A stretch of DNA of 64,000 nucleotides from Dryas octopetala (taxonomy: Eukaryota > Streptophyta > Magnoliopsida > Rosales > Rosaceae): positions 14,880,001-14,944,000 of the forward strand of contig OY992835.1 of assembly GCA_963921425.1 (NCBI GenBank). Reading direction: 5' to 3'. Shown here one piece after another: positions 35,385 through 45,581 of the stretch. The notes below the pieces were generated by a model, which was not told the origin of the DNA, searched no databases, and saw only the letters and a list, made by a program, of their open reading frames with translations. The position numbers and the translations under genes were made by a program. The first letter of the stretch is position 1; the number at the start of each line of letters is the position of its first letter.

Positions 35385-38162
35385 ATGGATGTTCCTTTTG
35401 CTTTGGTCCACTCGGATGTTTGGGGTCCGGCCCCGTGTGGTACACATAAAGGAATGAAATGGTTTGTGACATTTATTGATGATTGTACTAGAATGACTTG
35501 GGTTTATCTTCTGAAACATAAAAGTGATGTGTGTGCTGTTTTTCGCCTTTTTCATCATATGGTCCTCACCCAGTTTGCCTGTCCTATTAAGGTTTTGCGC
35601 TCAGATAATGGCGGTGAGTTTGTTAATACAGAGTTGACTCAGTATTTTGCTTCTGCGGGGATCCTTCATCAGACTTCTTGCGCTCATTCTCCACAACAGA
35701 ATGGGGTTGCTGAACGCAAAAATCGACATTTATTGGAAGTCACTCGGTCCCTTCTTCTGGGCGGTCATGTGCCTTCTTTGTTCTGGGGTGATGCCTTGAG
35801 TTCTGCCGTCTATCTGATTAATCGGACCCCATCTAGTGTCCTTGACTTTCGGCGACCTTTGGATGTTCTCTCGGATTTTGTCTCTCTCCCAGGTATCCTT
35901 CATTTGGAACCCCGGGTTTTTGGGTGTGTTGTTTTTGTGCATTTACATTCTCATCAGCGATCCAAGCTCGCATCTCGGGCTTTAGAGTGTGTTTTTGTTG
36001 GTTATGGTCCATCCCAGAAGGGGTACCGGTGCTATCATCCTTCTACTCAGCGCTTCTATGTTTCTATGGATGTCACTTTTCATGAACATCAACTTTTTTA
36101 TTCTCCCCGTCCATTGGATTCTACCCTTCAGGGGGAGGTTTCTAGTGAAGTGCAGAATCGAGATGATATGTTGTTCTTTGAGGAAGGGTCAGAACAGACT
36201 ACTGATCACCTAGTGTCTGAGTCTGAGAATGAGACTGAGATTGCGGAAATTACTGCGGATGAGACTGAGATTGCGGAAATTACTGGGGATGATACTGAGG
36301 ATATGGTAGGACAACAACCCACGAATTCTGAGCCTGAGGAATCACCACTCCATGATAGTACCGCCATCTCTCCTACTCCATTGAATCAATCTTCTTCATC
36401 CATTAAGGTAACAAACAATACTCTTGATTCACATTCTGGTTCAGATCTTGTTTCTAATGCTTCTAAATTTACACTTCCTCCTCGGTCTAACCGAGGACAA
36501 CCACCAGCTAAATATGAGCCAGATCCAAATGCCAAAGTTAGGTACTCAATTAATAATCATGTGTCATCTGTTAGGCTTTCAAAGTCATATGAATCGTATG
36601 TTCTGCAATTATCTTCTGTTTCTATTCCTAGTAGATTGCAGGATGCTCTTGCAGATTCTAGATGGACCAAGGCTATGGCTGAAGAAATGGCGGCATTACA
36701 GAAGAATTCAACCTGGGAGTTGGTTTCTCTACCTAAGGGGAAGAAGACAGTTGGATGCAGATGGGTGTTTGCAGTCAAACACAAAGCTGATGGATCAGTT
36801 GAAAGGTATAAGGCAAGGTTGGTAGCAAAGGGTTATACACAGTCCTATGGCATAGACTACTTGGAGACGTTTGCTCCAGTGGCCAAGTTGAATACAGTAC
36901 GGGTTCTGTTGTCTTTGGCCGCTAACAAAGATTGGCCACTCCTTCAGTTTGATGTAAAGAATGCCTTTCTCCATGGTGATTTGACTGAAGAAGTATACAT
37001 GGATCCCCCTCCAGGTATACCAGAGTTTGATAATACAAGATTAGTATGTAGACTGAGAAAGTCTTTATATGGTCTTAAACAATCTCCAAGAGCCTGGTTT
37101 GGGAGATTCACCCGTGCAATGAAGAACTATGGTTATCGGCAGAGTAATTTTGATCATACTTTGTTCCTAAAGAAAAGGGGGAAGAAGATTACTGCTCTTA
37201 TCATTTACGTTGATGATATGGTTCTGACTGGAGATGATTATGAGGAAATCTCTAATTTGCAGAGGTACTTGTCTAGAGAGTTTGAAATGAAACAGCTGGG
37301 GGACTTGAAGTTCTTTCTTGGGATAGAAGTTGCTCGGTCTAAACATGGCATATTCCTATCTCAAAGGAAATATGTTTTAGACTTGTTGTCTGAAACTGGT
37401 ATGCTTGGGTGTAAGCCAGCTGTCACTCCTATGGAACAAAACCATAGACTTTTCGAGTGTTTGGGGGCCTTGCCTGCAGATAAGGGGCGATATCAGAGAC
37501 TTGTTGGAAGATTGATATATTTGTCTCACACTAGACCTGACATTGCTTATGCGGTTAGTGTAGTAAGCCAGTTTATGCATGCCCCGTGTAAACCCCATAT
37601 GGATGCTGTGGAGCGAATTTTGCGGTATTTAAAATCTGCACCTGGTAAAGGGTTGTTGTTTGCTAATCATGGTCATGTGGATGTTGAAGGTTTTTCTGAT
37701 GCAGACTGGGGTGGTTCAGCAGATGATAGGAGGTCTACCTCAGGCTACTTTACCTTTGTAGGAGGAAACTTGGTGACCTGGAGGAGTAAAAAGCAATCGG
37801 TTGTATCTAGATCAAGTGCAGAGGCTGAATACAGAGGTATGGCACTTGGAGTAGTTGAACTTTTATGGTTGAGACATTTATTGACTGATTTAGGGTGTCC
37901 ACCTACCAAGCCTATGGACTTGTTTTGTGATAACAAATCTGCTATTGATATAGCACATAATCCTGTTCAGCATGATAGAACAAAACACATTGAGATTGAT
38001 CGACACTTCATTAAAGAGAAGCTTGAAGCTAAGATTATCAACTTCCCATTTGTGAAGTCTGAGGATCAGCTTGCAGATGTGTTGACCAAGGGCGTAGCAA
38101 ATAGGGTGTTTTTGGACTCACTAGACAAGTTGGGCATGTGCGATATATATGCACCAACTTGA
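35385..38162 (+). CDS. Copia polyprotein, integrase-RT-RNase H portion
   Basis: An open frame of about 925 codons. Integrase core: HSDVWGP (residues 9-15), FIDDCTRMTWVY, RSDNGGEF and HSPQQNGVAERKNRHL. Reverse transcriptase: LVAKGYTQSYGIDY.ETFAPVAKL, then YVDDMVLTG with the catalytic YVDD. RNase H: GFSDADWGGSADDRRSTSGY, SSAEAEYRG and FCDNKSAIDIAHNPVQHDRTKHIEID. The frame is uninterrupted, suggesting a fairly recent insertion. It lacks gag, protease and the integrase zinc finger, so the copy is not autonomous. This plant retrotransposon domain order (IN before RT) defines the Copia superfamily. Confidence 0.95.
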   Translation: MDVPFALVHSDVWGPAPCGTHKGMKWFVTFIDDCTRMTWVYLLKHKSDVCAVFRLFHHMVLTQFACPIKVLRSDNGGEFVNTELTQYFASAGILHQTSCAHSPQQNGVAERKNRHLLEVTRSLLLGGHVPSLFWGDALSSAVYLINRTPSSVLDFRRPLDVLSDFVSLPGILHLEPRVFGCVVFVHLHSHQRSKLASRALECVFVGYGPSQKGYRCYHPSTQRFYVSMDVTFHEHQLFYSPRPLDSTLQGEVSSEVQNRDDMLFFEEGSEQTTDHLVSESENETEIAEITADETEIAEITGDDTEDMVGQQPTNSEPEESPLHDSTAISPTPLNQSSSSIKVTNNTLDSHSGSDLVSNASKFTLPPRSNRGQPPAKYEPDPNAKVRYSINNHVSSVRLSKSYESYVLQLSSVSIPSRLQDALADSRWTKAMAEEMAALQKNSTWELVSLPKGKKTVGCRWVFAVKHKADGSVERYKARLVAKGYTQSYGIDYLETFAPVAKLNTVRVLLSLAANKDWPLLQFDVKNAFLHGDLTEEVYMDPPPGIPEFDNTRLVCRLRKSLYGLKQSPRAWFGRFTRAMKNYGYRQSNFDHTLFLKKRGKKITALIIYVDDMVLTGDDYEEISNLQRYLSREFEMKQLGDLKFFLGIEVARSKHGIFLSQRKYVLDLLSETGMLGCKPAVTPMEQNHRLFECLGALPADKGRYQRLVGRLIYLSHTRPDIAYAVSVVSQFMHAPCKPHMDAVERILRYLKSAPGKGLLFANHGHVDVEGFSDADWGGSADDRRSTSGYFTFVGGNLVTWRSKKQSVVSRSSAEAEYRGMALGVVELLWLRHLLTDLGCPPTKPMDLFCDNKSAIDIAHNPVQHDRTKHIEIDRHFIKEKLEAKIINFPFVKSEDQLADVLTKGVANRVFLDSLDKLGMCDIYAPT

Positions 38163-38172
38163 GGGGAAGTAT

Positions 38173-38331
38173 TGATGTGAGTCAACCCATGTGGTTATTA
38201 TGTAATTATTAGAATTAATTAGGTAATTTATTAATTCTTGTATTTTAGTTATAGGCCCGTGTATATAAACCACATTTTGTGGTCTTAATGAAATTATCAG
38301 AATATTGAAACCCTAAAACCTTTTCTGTTCA
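38173..38331 (+). repeat. 3' LTR of the Copia element
   Basis: Starts TGATGTGAGTCAACC right after the purine tract TTGAGGGGAAG (about 38159-38169), and ends ...TTCTGTTCA. That gives TG...CA ends and a length of about 159 bp. A TATATAAA box is at about 38262. No 5' partner is present. Confidence 0.75.
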
Positions 38332-38638
38332 ATGATCACATTATGGATTATGCTAACAATTGTGTTCGCTGCAGCTGCAGCACGAGGGGGCCACAAAATC
38401 TCTGCGCCTCCTTATCCTCCCTCTTTCTCTCCACACGAAGACGTTCTGGCGCAAAAACAGCATGTAATTGAACTATCGCAGTCGAGCACAAAGATGCCGT
38501 ACATACAAGACTGCTGTGACAAAGCTTGTGTTCATAAATGTGATAAATTTGGACTGCGCGGAGACGTTGAGTGATCACCGTGTTTTCTCAAATGCATGCA
38601 TACTTGCTTATTTCTTGTATTTAAATGCCCTCCTTGTT
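38332..38638 (+). pseudogene. Main part of Cys-rich peptide copy 3
   Basis: After the Copia element the gene continues with the hydrophobic segment LWIMLTIVFAAAAARG, PPYPPSFSP and CCDKACVHKCDKFGL, and stops at TGA (38572-38574). In the same frame after the stop, CFLKCMHTC...FKCPPC and TAG (about 38636-38638) match the C-terminal block of copies 1 and 2. The number of residues between Gly of the FGL/CGM motif and the first downstream Cys is the same in all three. It is broken both by the insertion and by the stop. Confidence 0.6.
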
Positions 38639-38825
38639 AGACATGCAAACATCCATATATGAAATAGCCTAGGAGGGGATGAGGTGAAAAAAATAGGGGA
38701 TTTACATTCAAAACTCGGGGAAAGAAGCAGCATGGCCGAGCGATCGACTGCGGAAACCGAGCGTTTGGATCAAGTGTGCATGTTCGTTGGTGCGCACCTA
38801 ATCGAATATATATATTCAATTTGAT

Positions 38826-38940
38826 TCAAGTGCGGACGTTCGCACGGTGCGAACACCACATCTGACCGTTCGATCATATCAGCCGACGTGATCCAACGGT
38901 CAGATGTGGCGTTCGCACGGTACGAACGTCCGCACCTGAT
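38826..38940. repeat. Near-perfect hairpin repeat
   Basis: Left arm 38826-38870 and right arm 38896-38940 are inverted copies of 45 bp with about four mismatches (GTGCGGACGTTCG...CCACATCTGACCGTT). The loop is about 25 bp. It is probably a tiny MITE. A transcript would fold into a strong hairpin. A (TA)n tract follows. Confidence 0.8.
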
Positions 38941-39025
38941 CGGCTTCGATATATATATATATATATATATATACCAACCCAATTATTGGTACAATTGAAA
39001 TGTAACTATATATATATGTATATAT

Positions 39026-39424
39026 ACAGGCTCCTTTTATTGAGGTATACCTCAACTTATTTATGTTGAGGTATGACCTTGTTAGGGCCTACACGAGTCG
39101 TTTTGTGTCGATCCGAACCATTCGTAAGGATCATCTTCATTGATAGATCATCTTTGCAAAAAATTAGCCAAATTGGAAATCATTTGCCTATCTAACTTTG
39201 ATCAAACAAATGAACGGTTTCATCGAAAATATTTGGTTTATATATTTGATTAAAGTTAGAGAGGCAAATGATTTCTGATTTGGCTAATTTTTTGTAAGGA
39301 TGATCTATCAATGGAGATGTAAAAATTAAACGGTTCGGATCGACACAAAACGACTCGTGTGGGCCCCAATAGGGTATACCTCAACATAAATAAGTTGAGG
39401 TATACCTCAATAGAAAGACCCTGT
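39026..39424. mobile_element. Foldback MITE
   Basis: An inverted repeat with arms of about 190 bp. Outer ends ATTGAGGTATACCTCAACTT and its mirror lie at about 39040 and 39390. Inner arms contain TGCAAAAAATTAGCC and GGCTAATTTTTTGTAAGG. The central part TTTGATCAAACAAA is mirrored by TTTGATTAAAG. No coding frame. The inner motif recurs in the foldback elements at 57190 and 60620 and inside the CACTA element. Confidence 0.8.
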
Positions 39425-40157
39425 GTATATATAAACCTAAGTATTGGTACAATTGAAATGTACATATATATATATACACTTTTTTTTCTTACTTGTTTGA
39501 TTATTTTCGATTTTGTAGGTTAATGCATTTTTTTTTATATTTGTATAATTTAAACAGATATTATCTTTTATTATTTTAAATTGTTAAACATAAAAATTAG
39601 ATAATCTTGAATTTTTTAATTAAAAAATGTCCTAACGGATATTATCTTTCATAATTTTTAAAATTAATTCATAATAATTATCTTAATTTTAAAAGATAAT
39701 ATGAGTCAAAAAATTTTAAAAGTCCACTTTTTAGACCTTAGCCTTAAAAATTAGATTTAAGTACAAATCTATATTCCTAAATGGTTTTAGTCTGAATATT
39801 GACCTTTCAAAATTGAATCTACTTCTAATTAACAAAACGAAAACAAGCAGAAACATAAGTCTATTAATTCATGGCCCAAAATATAGGTCCATATAATAGT
39901 AGGAGGCCCGGTGGAAAGTTATAATAATATATAAAATTTTATATAGTTAATTGCACCACCAGAACCTTTTTTGTATAATATATATTTGTGCAAATCGCAT
40001 ATTCCTAAACCATCCAAGGAATGTCAAGTTATGGGGGTGTTGCTAAGCCTTGTTCTGTTGAATCTACTGAATTGGTGGAGGCTCTGGCAATTAAGGAGGG
40101 ACTTCTTTGGGTTAAGAATTGTAGTTTTGCCGAGTTGCTAGTGGAATCTGACTCTAA

Positions 40158-40939
40158 TGGTGTGTTTGGATGGAGGAAAAAAACTTGGAATTTAAACAAA
40201 ACTCAGCATTTAAGAAATTACATGTTCTAATTTCTTTGTTTGGGTCAATAAATACAGAATTTTGTAAATTCTAACGAAAAAAAAACTTGAGATTTTAAGG
40301 CTATAAATTTTAACTTTAAATTCCACCTAAATTGGTGTCATTTTCAAAATTCCAATTTTTACAAAAGAAAAATTAGTCGTGTCGGCATACTACCACCGCC
40401 ACCAACATCACCACCGCTAACACCACCACCCCTGCCACCCCTGCCACCACCACCACCGAGATCTCCACCACCCTCGCTGCTACTGCCGCCGCCGCCACCA
40501 CCACCACCACCATCACCGTCACCACCACCACCACCACCACCACCACCACCACCACCACCACCACCACCACCACCACCATCACCATCACCATCACCATCAT
40601 CGCCATTGCCAACACCACCACCACAGCCACCACCACCGCCAATACCAAAATTTTCGCCGCCACCATTTCTCCCACCGCTTATGGGCCATCACTCCTACCA
40701 ATATCGTTAACTCACCACAAGCATCATTTTTATTGTTAATTGCCACCATCACCATCACTCTTTTTAATTAATGCATCAAAAATTAAAACTACCATAAATT
40801 CCGTATTTAAACTCTATTATGTTTACATGTTATCCAAATAAGAGAATTTACATATTCTAGAATTTTAAATCATATCATTTTAAATTCCTTCATTTGTGAA
40901 TTCCTTAATAATTTCAAACTACTTCATCCAAACGCACCA
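40158..40939. mobile_element. PIF/Harbinger-like MITE inside the LINE
   Basis: The 782-bp insert splits the LINE RNase H frame at a TAA that is duplicated on both sides (40155-40157 and 40940-40942). The ends TGGTGTGTTTGGATG and CATCCAAACGCACCA are inverted copies. Counting one TAA, the LINE frame rejoins exactly. The interior carries a (CCA)n-rich tract at about 40390-40680. The TAA duplication and the termini suggest the Harbinger (Tourist) type. Confidence 0.8.
40390..40680. repeat. (CCA)n-rich low-complexity tract
   Basis: Long runs of CCACCA with CCG and CAT interruptions. The uninterrupted CCA run is about 40524-40578. The valine-rich minus-strand frame over it is an artefact of the repeat. 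Confidence 0.9.
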
Positions 40940-41358
40940 TAAGTCTGTCATTATGGCTTTGACTCACTCTGCTCTACCTATTTCTTGGCATATTGCTCCT
41001 ATGGTTCATGACATCAAACTGTTGTAGCAAGGTTTTATTTCTGTTAAATGGTCATGGATCTCTAGTAAAGCTAATCTAGCTATGAGTAAGCTCAGCTGGC
41101 TCGAAGGGGAATGTGTCCTGAGGACTGGGTTTCTAACCCCCCTATTCTCCTTGCTTGGTGTGCTAATAGTAGATGGACTACCATTGGATTAGTTTATGTG
41201 TTTGTTTTTCTGCATTATGTTGCTTTGTTTCATTGTTTTGGTTATGTTTGTTTTAGTTTGGTGCTTTATGTGTATTTGGTTTGGATTTTCTGCCTTTGTG
41301 GCATCTTAATGAAATGGTTTCCAATTGGTCAAAAAAAAAAAAAAAGACCATCCAAGGA

Positions 41359-42182
41359 AAAGGAAAATTGAAAATAGAATCTTATTAAGATAGATAGCAA
41401 ACCACATTGTAATGTTTGACCTAATCCATTAACAATCATACATGTAATATCATTAAAGGAAATCCAACTCGATCTCATATTTCAAAGGACAATAATCAAT
41501 TCTTAGATACCATTAGAGACAAATGTGTGTACATATAGTTTATGTTTTCTTTATATGCTAACAATTATAGAAAATTCATAACTACACTCACCCATTTTCC
41601 ACATTTTAATTTCTCAGTCAGCATTTTACAAAATTAAGATTTTGTTAATGTCTTGTTTGCCCTTATCCTCATGTCTGACCTTGTTTTTAAATAAAAACTC
41701 CTACAACATAAAAACTCACATATCTCCAATAAAAAATAAAAAACTCAAATATCTATTACTTTCTATATTTAAATACGAAAACCATAATTCTAATAATTTA
41801 ATGATTCCCTATACGTACTTTAGTGATTTATTAATTATAAAGAGAAATATGAAATCAACATTAATTACATAATGGTAAATAATAGGAAATTAATGGATTG
41901 TTGTTCTCCTATGTGGCGTAGGATTTTAAATATGAGCTTTAGCTATTAAAAAAAAAGTTATGGTGTCAAACTCTATAAAAAAATAGTTTAAAGGGCTAAT
42001 ATCTTAATATCCCTAGCTAACAATTATTCCACAACCTTGGCAATATGAATTTTTTCAGCCAATCATGACAAGTCTATGGCATATTTGGAGTTTTTTCACA
42101 TATGGTAATATCAGTCTAACTATAAATTTTATTGCATATTTACAATACCCACCTAGCCCATACATATGAACTCCTCCAAAAG
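41359..42182 (+). promoter_or_regulatory. Displaced upstream region of a thionin-like pseudogene
   Basis: From about 41400 (ACCTAATCCATTAACAATCA) to CAATACCCACCTAGCCCATA (about 42142-42161), the sequence parallels the upstream regions of the thionin-like genes at 45582 and 59315. It is now separated from its coding region by an 831-bp insertion. Confidence 0.6.
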
Positions 42183-43013
42183 CAGTGCCATTCTTGAATT
42201 TTAGAGCCCAGGGCGAAAATATGAAATGGGTCACTTTGTACACAATCTTAATTTTACAAAAAAAACATATTATAAATTTATGTAGAGATGTTTTCCATTT
42301 GCTTTTTCTTGAAAAATGATAATTTGATCATAAAAAATGAAATAATCTCATGGTTTTTACAAGCTTTGAACAATAAATAATTAAAGTTGTGGAGTCTTTG
42401 GTCATACAAGTTTTAAACAAAACTAATTAAAGTTGCAGGGTCCTTGGAAAAAAAAAAAAAAAAAGTTGCAGGGCCTTTGGACATATATATAAGCTTTGAA
42501 GAGCTATAGGGAATGAGGACTAAGAAAGAGAAACCCCAAACTAATTAAACTAATTATAGTAAACCCTAATTTCTTTAGAGAGGGAATGAGGACTAAAGAA
42601 GAGAATTCGCGAAACCTCAAATTGAGATAGAATCAAAGAAGAGCTCTCGGGCTAAAGCTTAGAGAATTTAAGATCCGATCCGATGCAAGGAATGGAAGAA
42701 GAGAAAGTGAGAGAAGAGAGAGAGAGAGAGATAGATCACATTCTTTTAACAAAAAGAAACTTTCACGTTTAAATTTTTCAATAAAGAATTGAAAGTCTAA
42801 AACATAAATTGATTTATTAGTTAGTTATTAAAAAATCAGTTTGGGCTTTTTACTAATTTGGGCCTTTTAGAAATAAGGTATTGTACACTTTTATAGGGCT
42901 TGTATAAATCATATATATATCTTTAATTCTAGTTTATATTTTTATTTTATAGTATTTGGGCCCCCCTTGAAGATGGGCCCTGGGCGGTCGCCCCTCCAGC
43001 CCATGCTCAGGGA
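42183..43013. mobile_element. 831-bp transposon insertion with 7-bp target duplication
   Basis: Flanked by CCAAAAG at 42176-42182 and 43014-43020. The bases outside align with the continuous promoter of the gene at 45582 (CACCTAGCC... then GGCTTGCCA). It begins CAGTGCCATTC and ends GCTCAGGGA; the last 60 bp are GC-rich. It has no frame of note. It may be a hAT-type element, from the duplication size and CAGTG start. That class call is tentative. Confidence 0.65.
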
Positions 43014-43087
43014 CCAAAAGGCTTGCCATCCACCATTCAGTATTCAGACATACCTATAGCTTATAGCTAGCTAGGTGTTTGGCAGAA

Positions 43088-43553
43088 ATGAAAATGGACG
43101 GGAAATTAAGAAATTTGGTCTATAGTTCTTGTTTGCTTTGTGTTGGGATTGCTCATAGGGCAATCCACAGCTACTGAATTCGAAGTGTGCTATATATGGT
43201 GCTTGCTTTCTCATGTGTGTCACCCAACCACCACACAACCCTTTCAAATGTGGCTTTAACTGCTTGACAAAGTGTAGCATACCTGCTGATCCTTTGGACA
43301 TGCAATCAAACCCTCTACACTTCTGCAAGCTTGGCTGTGCTACTTCTTTGTGTGCCCATATTAGCACCAAAGATAACGTACCCAAGTAATTAATTAGATC
43401 TTTCTCTGTCTCTCTCTCTTGATTTGTGTGTATATTAGACTTACTTTTTTTTCTCTCTTTTCTTTGTCAGATGCACAGAAGTGAAAACTTGCGTGGATTC
43501 TTGCTCTGGGACTTGCACCAATAATATATATTCTTGCCTCAGCAAAGAACTAT
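43088..43553 (+). pseudogene. Frame-shifted thionin-like copy
   Basis: The nucleotide sequence closely follows the genes at 45582 and 59315 (GTGTTGGGATTGCTCATAGG; CACCACACAACCCT; CTTCTGCAAGCTTGGCTGTG). The frame is broken after the first codons and again in the mature part. An exon-2 match (GTGGATTCTTGCTCTGGGAC) is at about 43490-43509. Its promoter is split by the insertion at 42183-43013. No intact product is possible. Confidence 0.8.
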
Positions 43554-45581
43554 GAAAGCAATTAATCTGATTATGAATTGCAAAATAGTGTACTTTAATG
43601 CAAAATGTATGAATGATCTGATTATCTTTAAATTGAGTAATAATACGGATTCTTATGAAAAATCTCATAGAGAAAAATAAACAACGAAAGGAAAATAATA
43701 ATAACGAAATTGATACTAAAAAAAGATCTTAGCACAGCAAAAAACAAAGAACTAGATCTTGAGGTATTGAAATGCTTGTGCTTGATTTTTATGAGATGTA
43801 TTGAGAGAGATCTTGTGCATTCAATGCCTTGTTTATATAGTGATCAGCTCTTAAGGTTAAAAAACTTTTTCCTACTTAATTTTGGACTCTTATTTCCTTC
43901 TTAGTCTTCCCTTTCTTCATGCCTAAGTCACTGAATTCCTGCCTTATCTTGATTTAAATCTCCTATTCCGCCAAATTCCGCCAAGGATTCTCGGCATAAA
44001 AGGAAACTTAATTCCCTTAAACAAGTTTGGCAGTTTGGGCCTTTGCTTCTGAAACTCTCCATGGGCCTAGGCTTCTGCTTCAGATTGAGTGAACTTGCTC
44101 ACCTCAGAACACAGATTCAAACGGGCTTTGCTGATGATGTTGGGCTTGACCGTGGTCTCGGCCCAAAACCAAAATAGGGTGTAAACAAGTTTGAAACCTT
44201 ATACACACAAATAAATCTCTCCACCAACTTAGCTAAACTTATATTTGTGTTAGATTGCCTATTTTTAATATTTATCATATATTGCTAAATATATGAAAAT
44301 TAAAATCATATTTCTTATTTTTTTTATCCTTACTCATATATTTAAATTCTTAAACAGTCAGTGGTAAAAAAAAAAAAATTTCTTAAACTATCAAAAAAAA
44401 TTCTTAAATTGAAATATTCCTCACCTTTGAATTTTGTATCCAAACAATAGGATTTCAAATACATGGATTTCAAATGTATAGATTTTAAATCCAAATCCAA
44501 ATTCAAGAATCCAAATGGACCCTAATTTTGGTTTTGTAGATTATAAATTTATTGTATCTCAATAAAAGCAATTAATCATTTCTTAGGAACTTGCATGTTA
44601 TTGATAGTTATAAAAATTATTGTGCCTTGCAAACAAGATTATTGATATTTATTGATCAGTTGTTTTGAGCTTAAGACCTGGAGATTTTTGTCAAAATCTA
44701 AGTATAAATTTTGAGTTGTCGAAGATATGACAATCAAAATAATTAATTTTGAACTATATATTTCTCTATGTAATAAAAAAAAAAATGAATATGCATCTGT
44801 ACCAAAGCCTATATTTTATTGATTGGCCAACACAAAACATATATAATAGTTTGTAAGGATTAAAAAATCTGAAACAAACTTGTTTCATGACTAAAAACTA
44901 TAATGCTGAATCATGAAAGCCATGATATCGTTCAATCCCTTAGCTTCAAACCACATTCCTTGAGCTGCTGAAATAATTTTGGATGTACTTCAAATCAAAC
45001 CCACCCAAATTAAGATTTTGTAGTTGTGTATACGTACAATTTGTTGAACACATGACTAGCTAACCGCAATTTTTTATTTTTGAAATAATTAGACATATTA
45101 CAAGCCCAGGCTCTATCCTATGCACATACGATCGAACTGGCCGATGGCCAAACATATATAACATAGGACTAGGTTCGCACATGGACCAAAAAATATACCC
45201 TCAAAATTTAATTTCTTAGTGAATTGAGGTGCTATATTGCTATAATATATTGCCATATTTAACAAGACAGATATCAATTAATTAATATATGCAGTTTCAG
45301 TTTTCCTTATTTATATGCTAATAATTATTCCACAATCCTGCAGGCAATATGAACTTTTAATTTTCAGGATATGAAAATCCTGACAAGTCTATCTAAGAGG
45401 GATTCTTTTACAATAATGGCTATGGCATATCAATCCAGCTATAAATATATATCATATTTACAATACCCACCTAGCCTATATAAACCCTTCTAAGAGGCTT
45501 GCCATTCACCACTTAGCATTCAGCATTCAGCATTCAACATTCAGAAATAACTAGTTAACTAGGTGTTTGGTAGAAAAGAAA
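43554..45581. other. Intergenic sequence with an inserted block and the next promoter
   Basis: The 3' flank expected of the preceding copy (CAATAAAAGCAATTAATCAT...TTCTTAGGAAC) reappears only at about 44560-44810, so about 1 kb at 43580-44540 was probably inserted. I could not classify it. From about 45000 on, the sequence is the promoter region shared with the gene at 59315. Confidence 0.4.
45477..45484 (+). promoter_or_regulatory. TATA box of the thionin-like gene at 45582
   Basis: TATATAAA lies 98 bp upstream of the ATG. The same box is at the same place in the copy at 59315. Confidence 0.7.

Larger units (their letters stand above)
35385..38331 (+). mobile_element. 5'-truncated Ty1/Copia retrotransposon
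   Basis: Only the 3' two thirds remain: the integrase core, reverse transcriptase, RNase H, polypurine tract and one LTR. The 5' LTR, gag and protease are absent, and the left edge falls inside the integrase region. The element is flanked by ATGAT on both sides, the 5-bp duplication size of Copia. It interrupts the start of a small peptide gene. Confidence 0.85.
40021..41346 (+). mobile_element. 5'-truncated LINE with 12-bp target duplication
   Basis: Flanked by ACCATCCAAGGA at 40009-40020 and 41347-41358, and ending in a poly-A tail (about 41331-41345), as expected of target-primed LINE insertion. The remaining coding part is a plant L1 RNase H-like domain (RVT_3): EALAIKEGLLWVKNCSFAELLVESDS, continuing after an inserted MITE with KSVIMALTHSALPISWHIAPMVHDIKLL. 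It has a stop codon, so the copy is dead. Confidence 0.85.

Noticed and set aside
35730-37936. Minus-strand frames within the Copia region
   Set aside because: Shadows of the long Copia polyprotein frame.
40373-40675. Valine-rich 100-residue minus-strand frame
   Set aside because: A direct translation of the (CCA)n tract.
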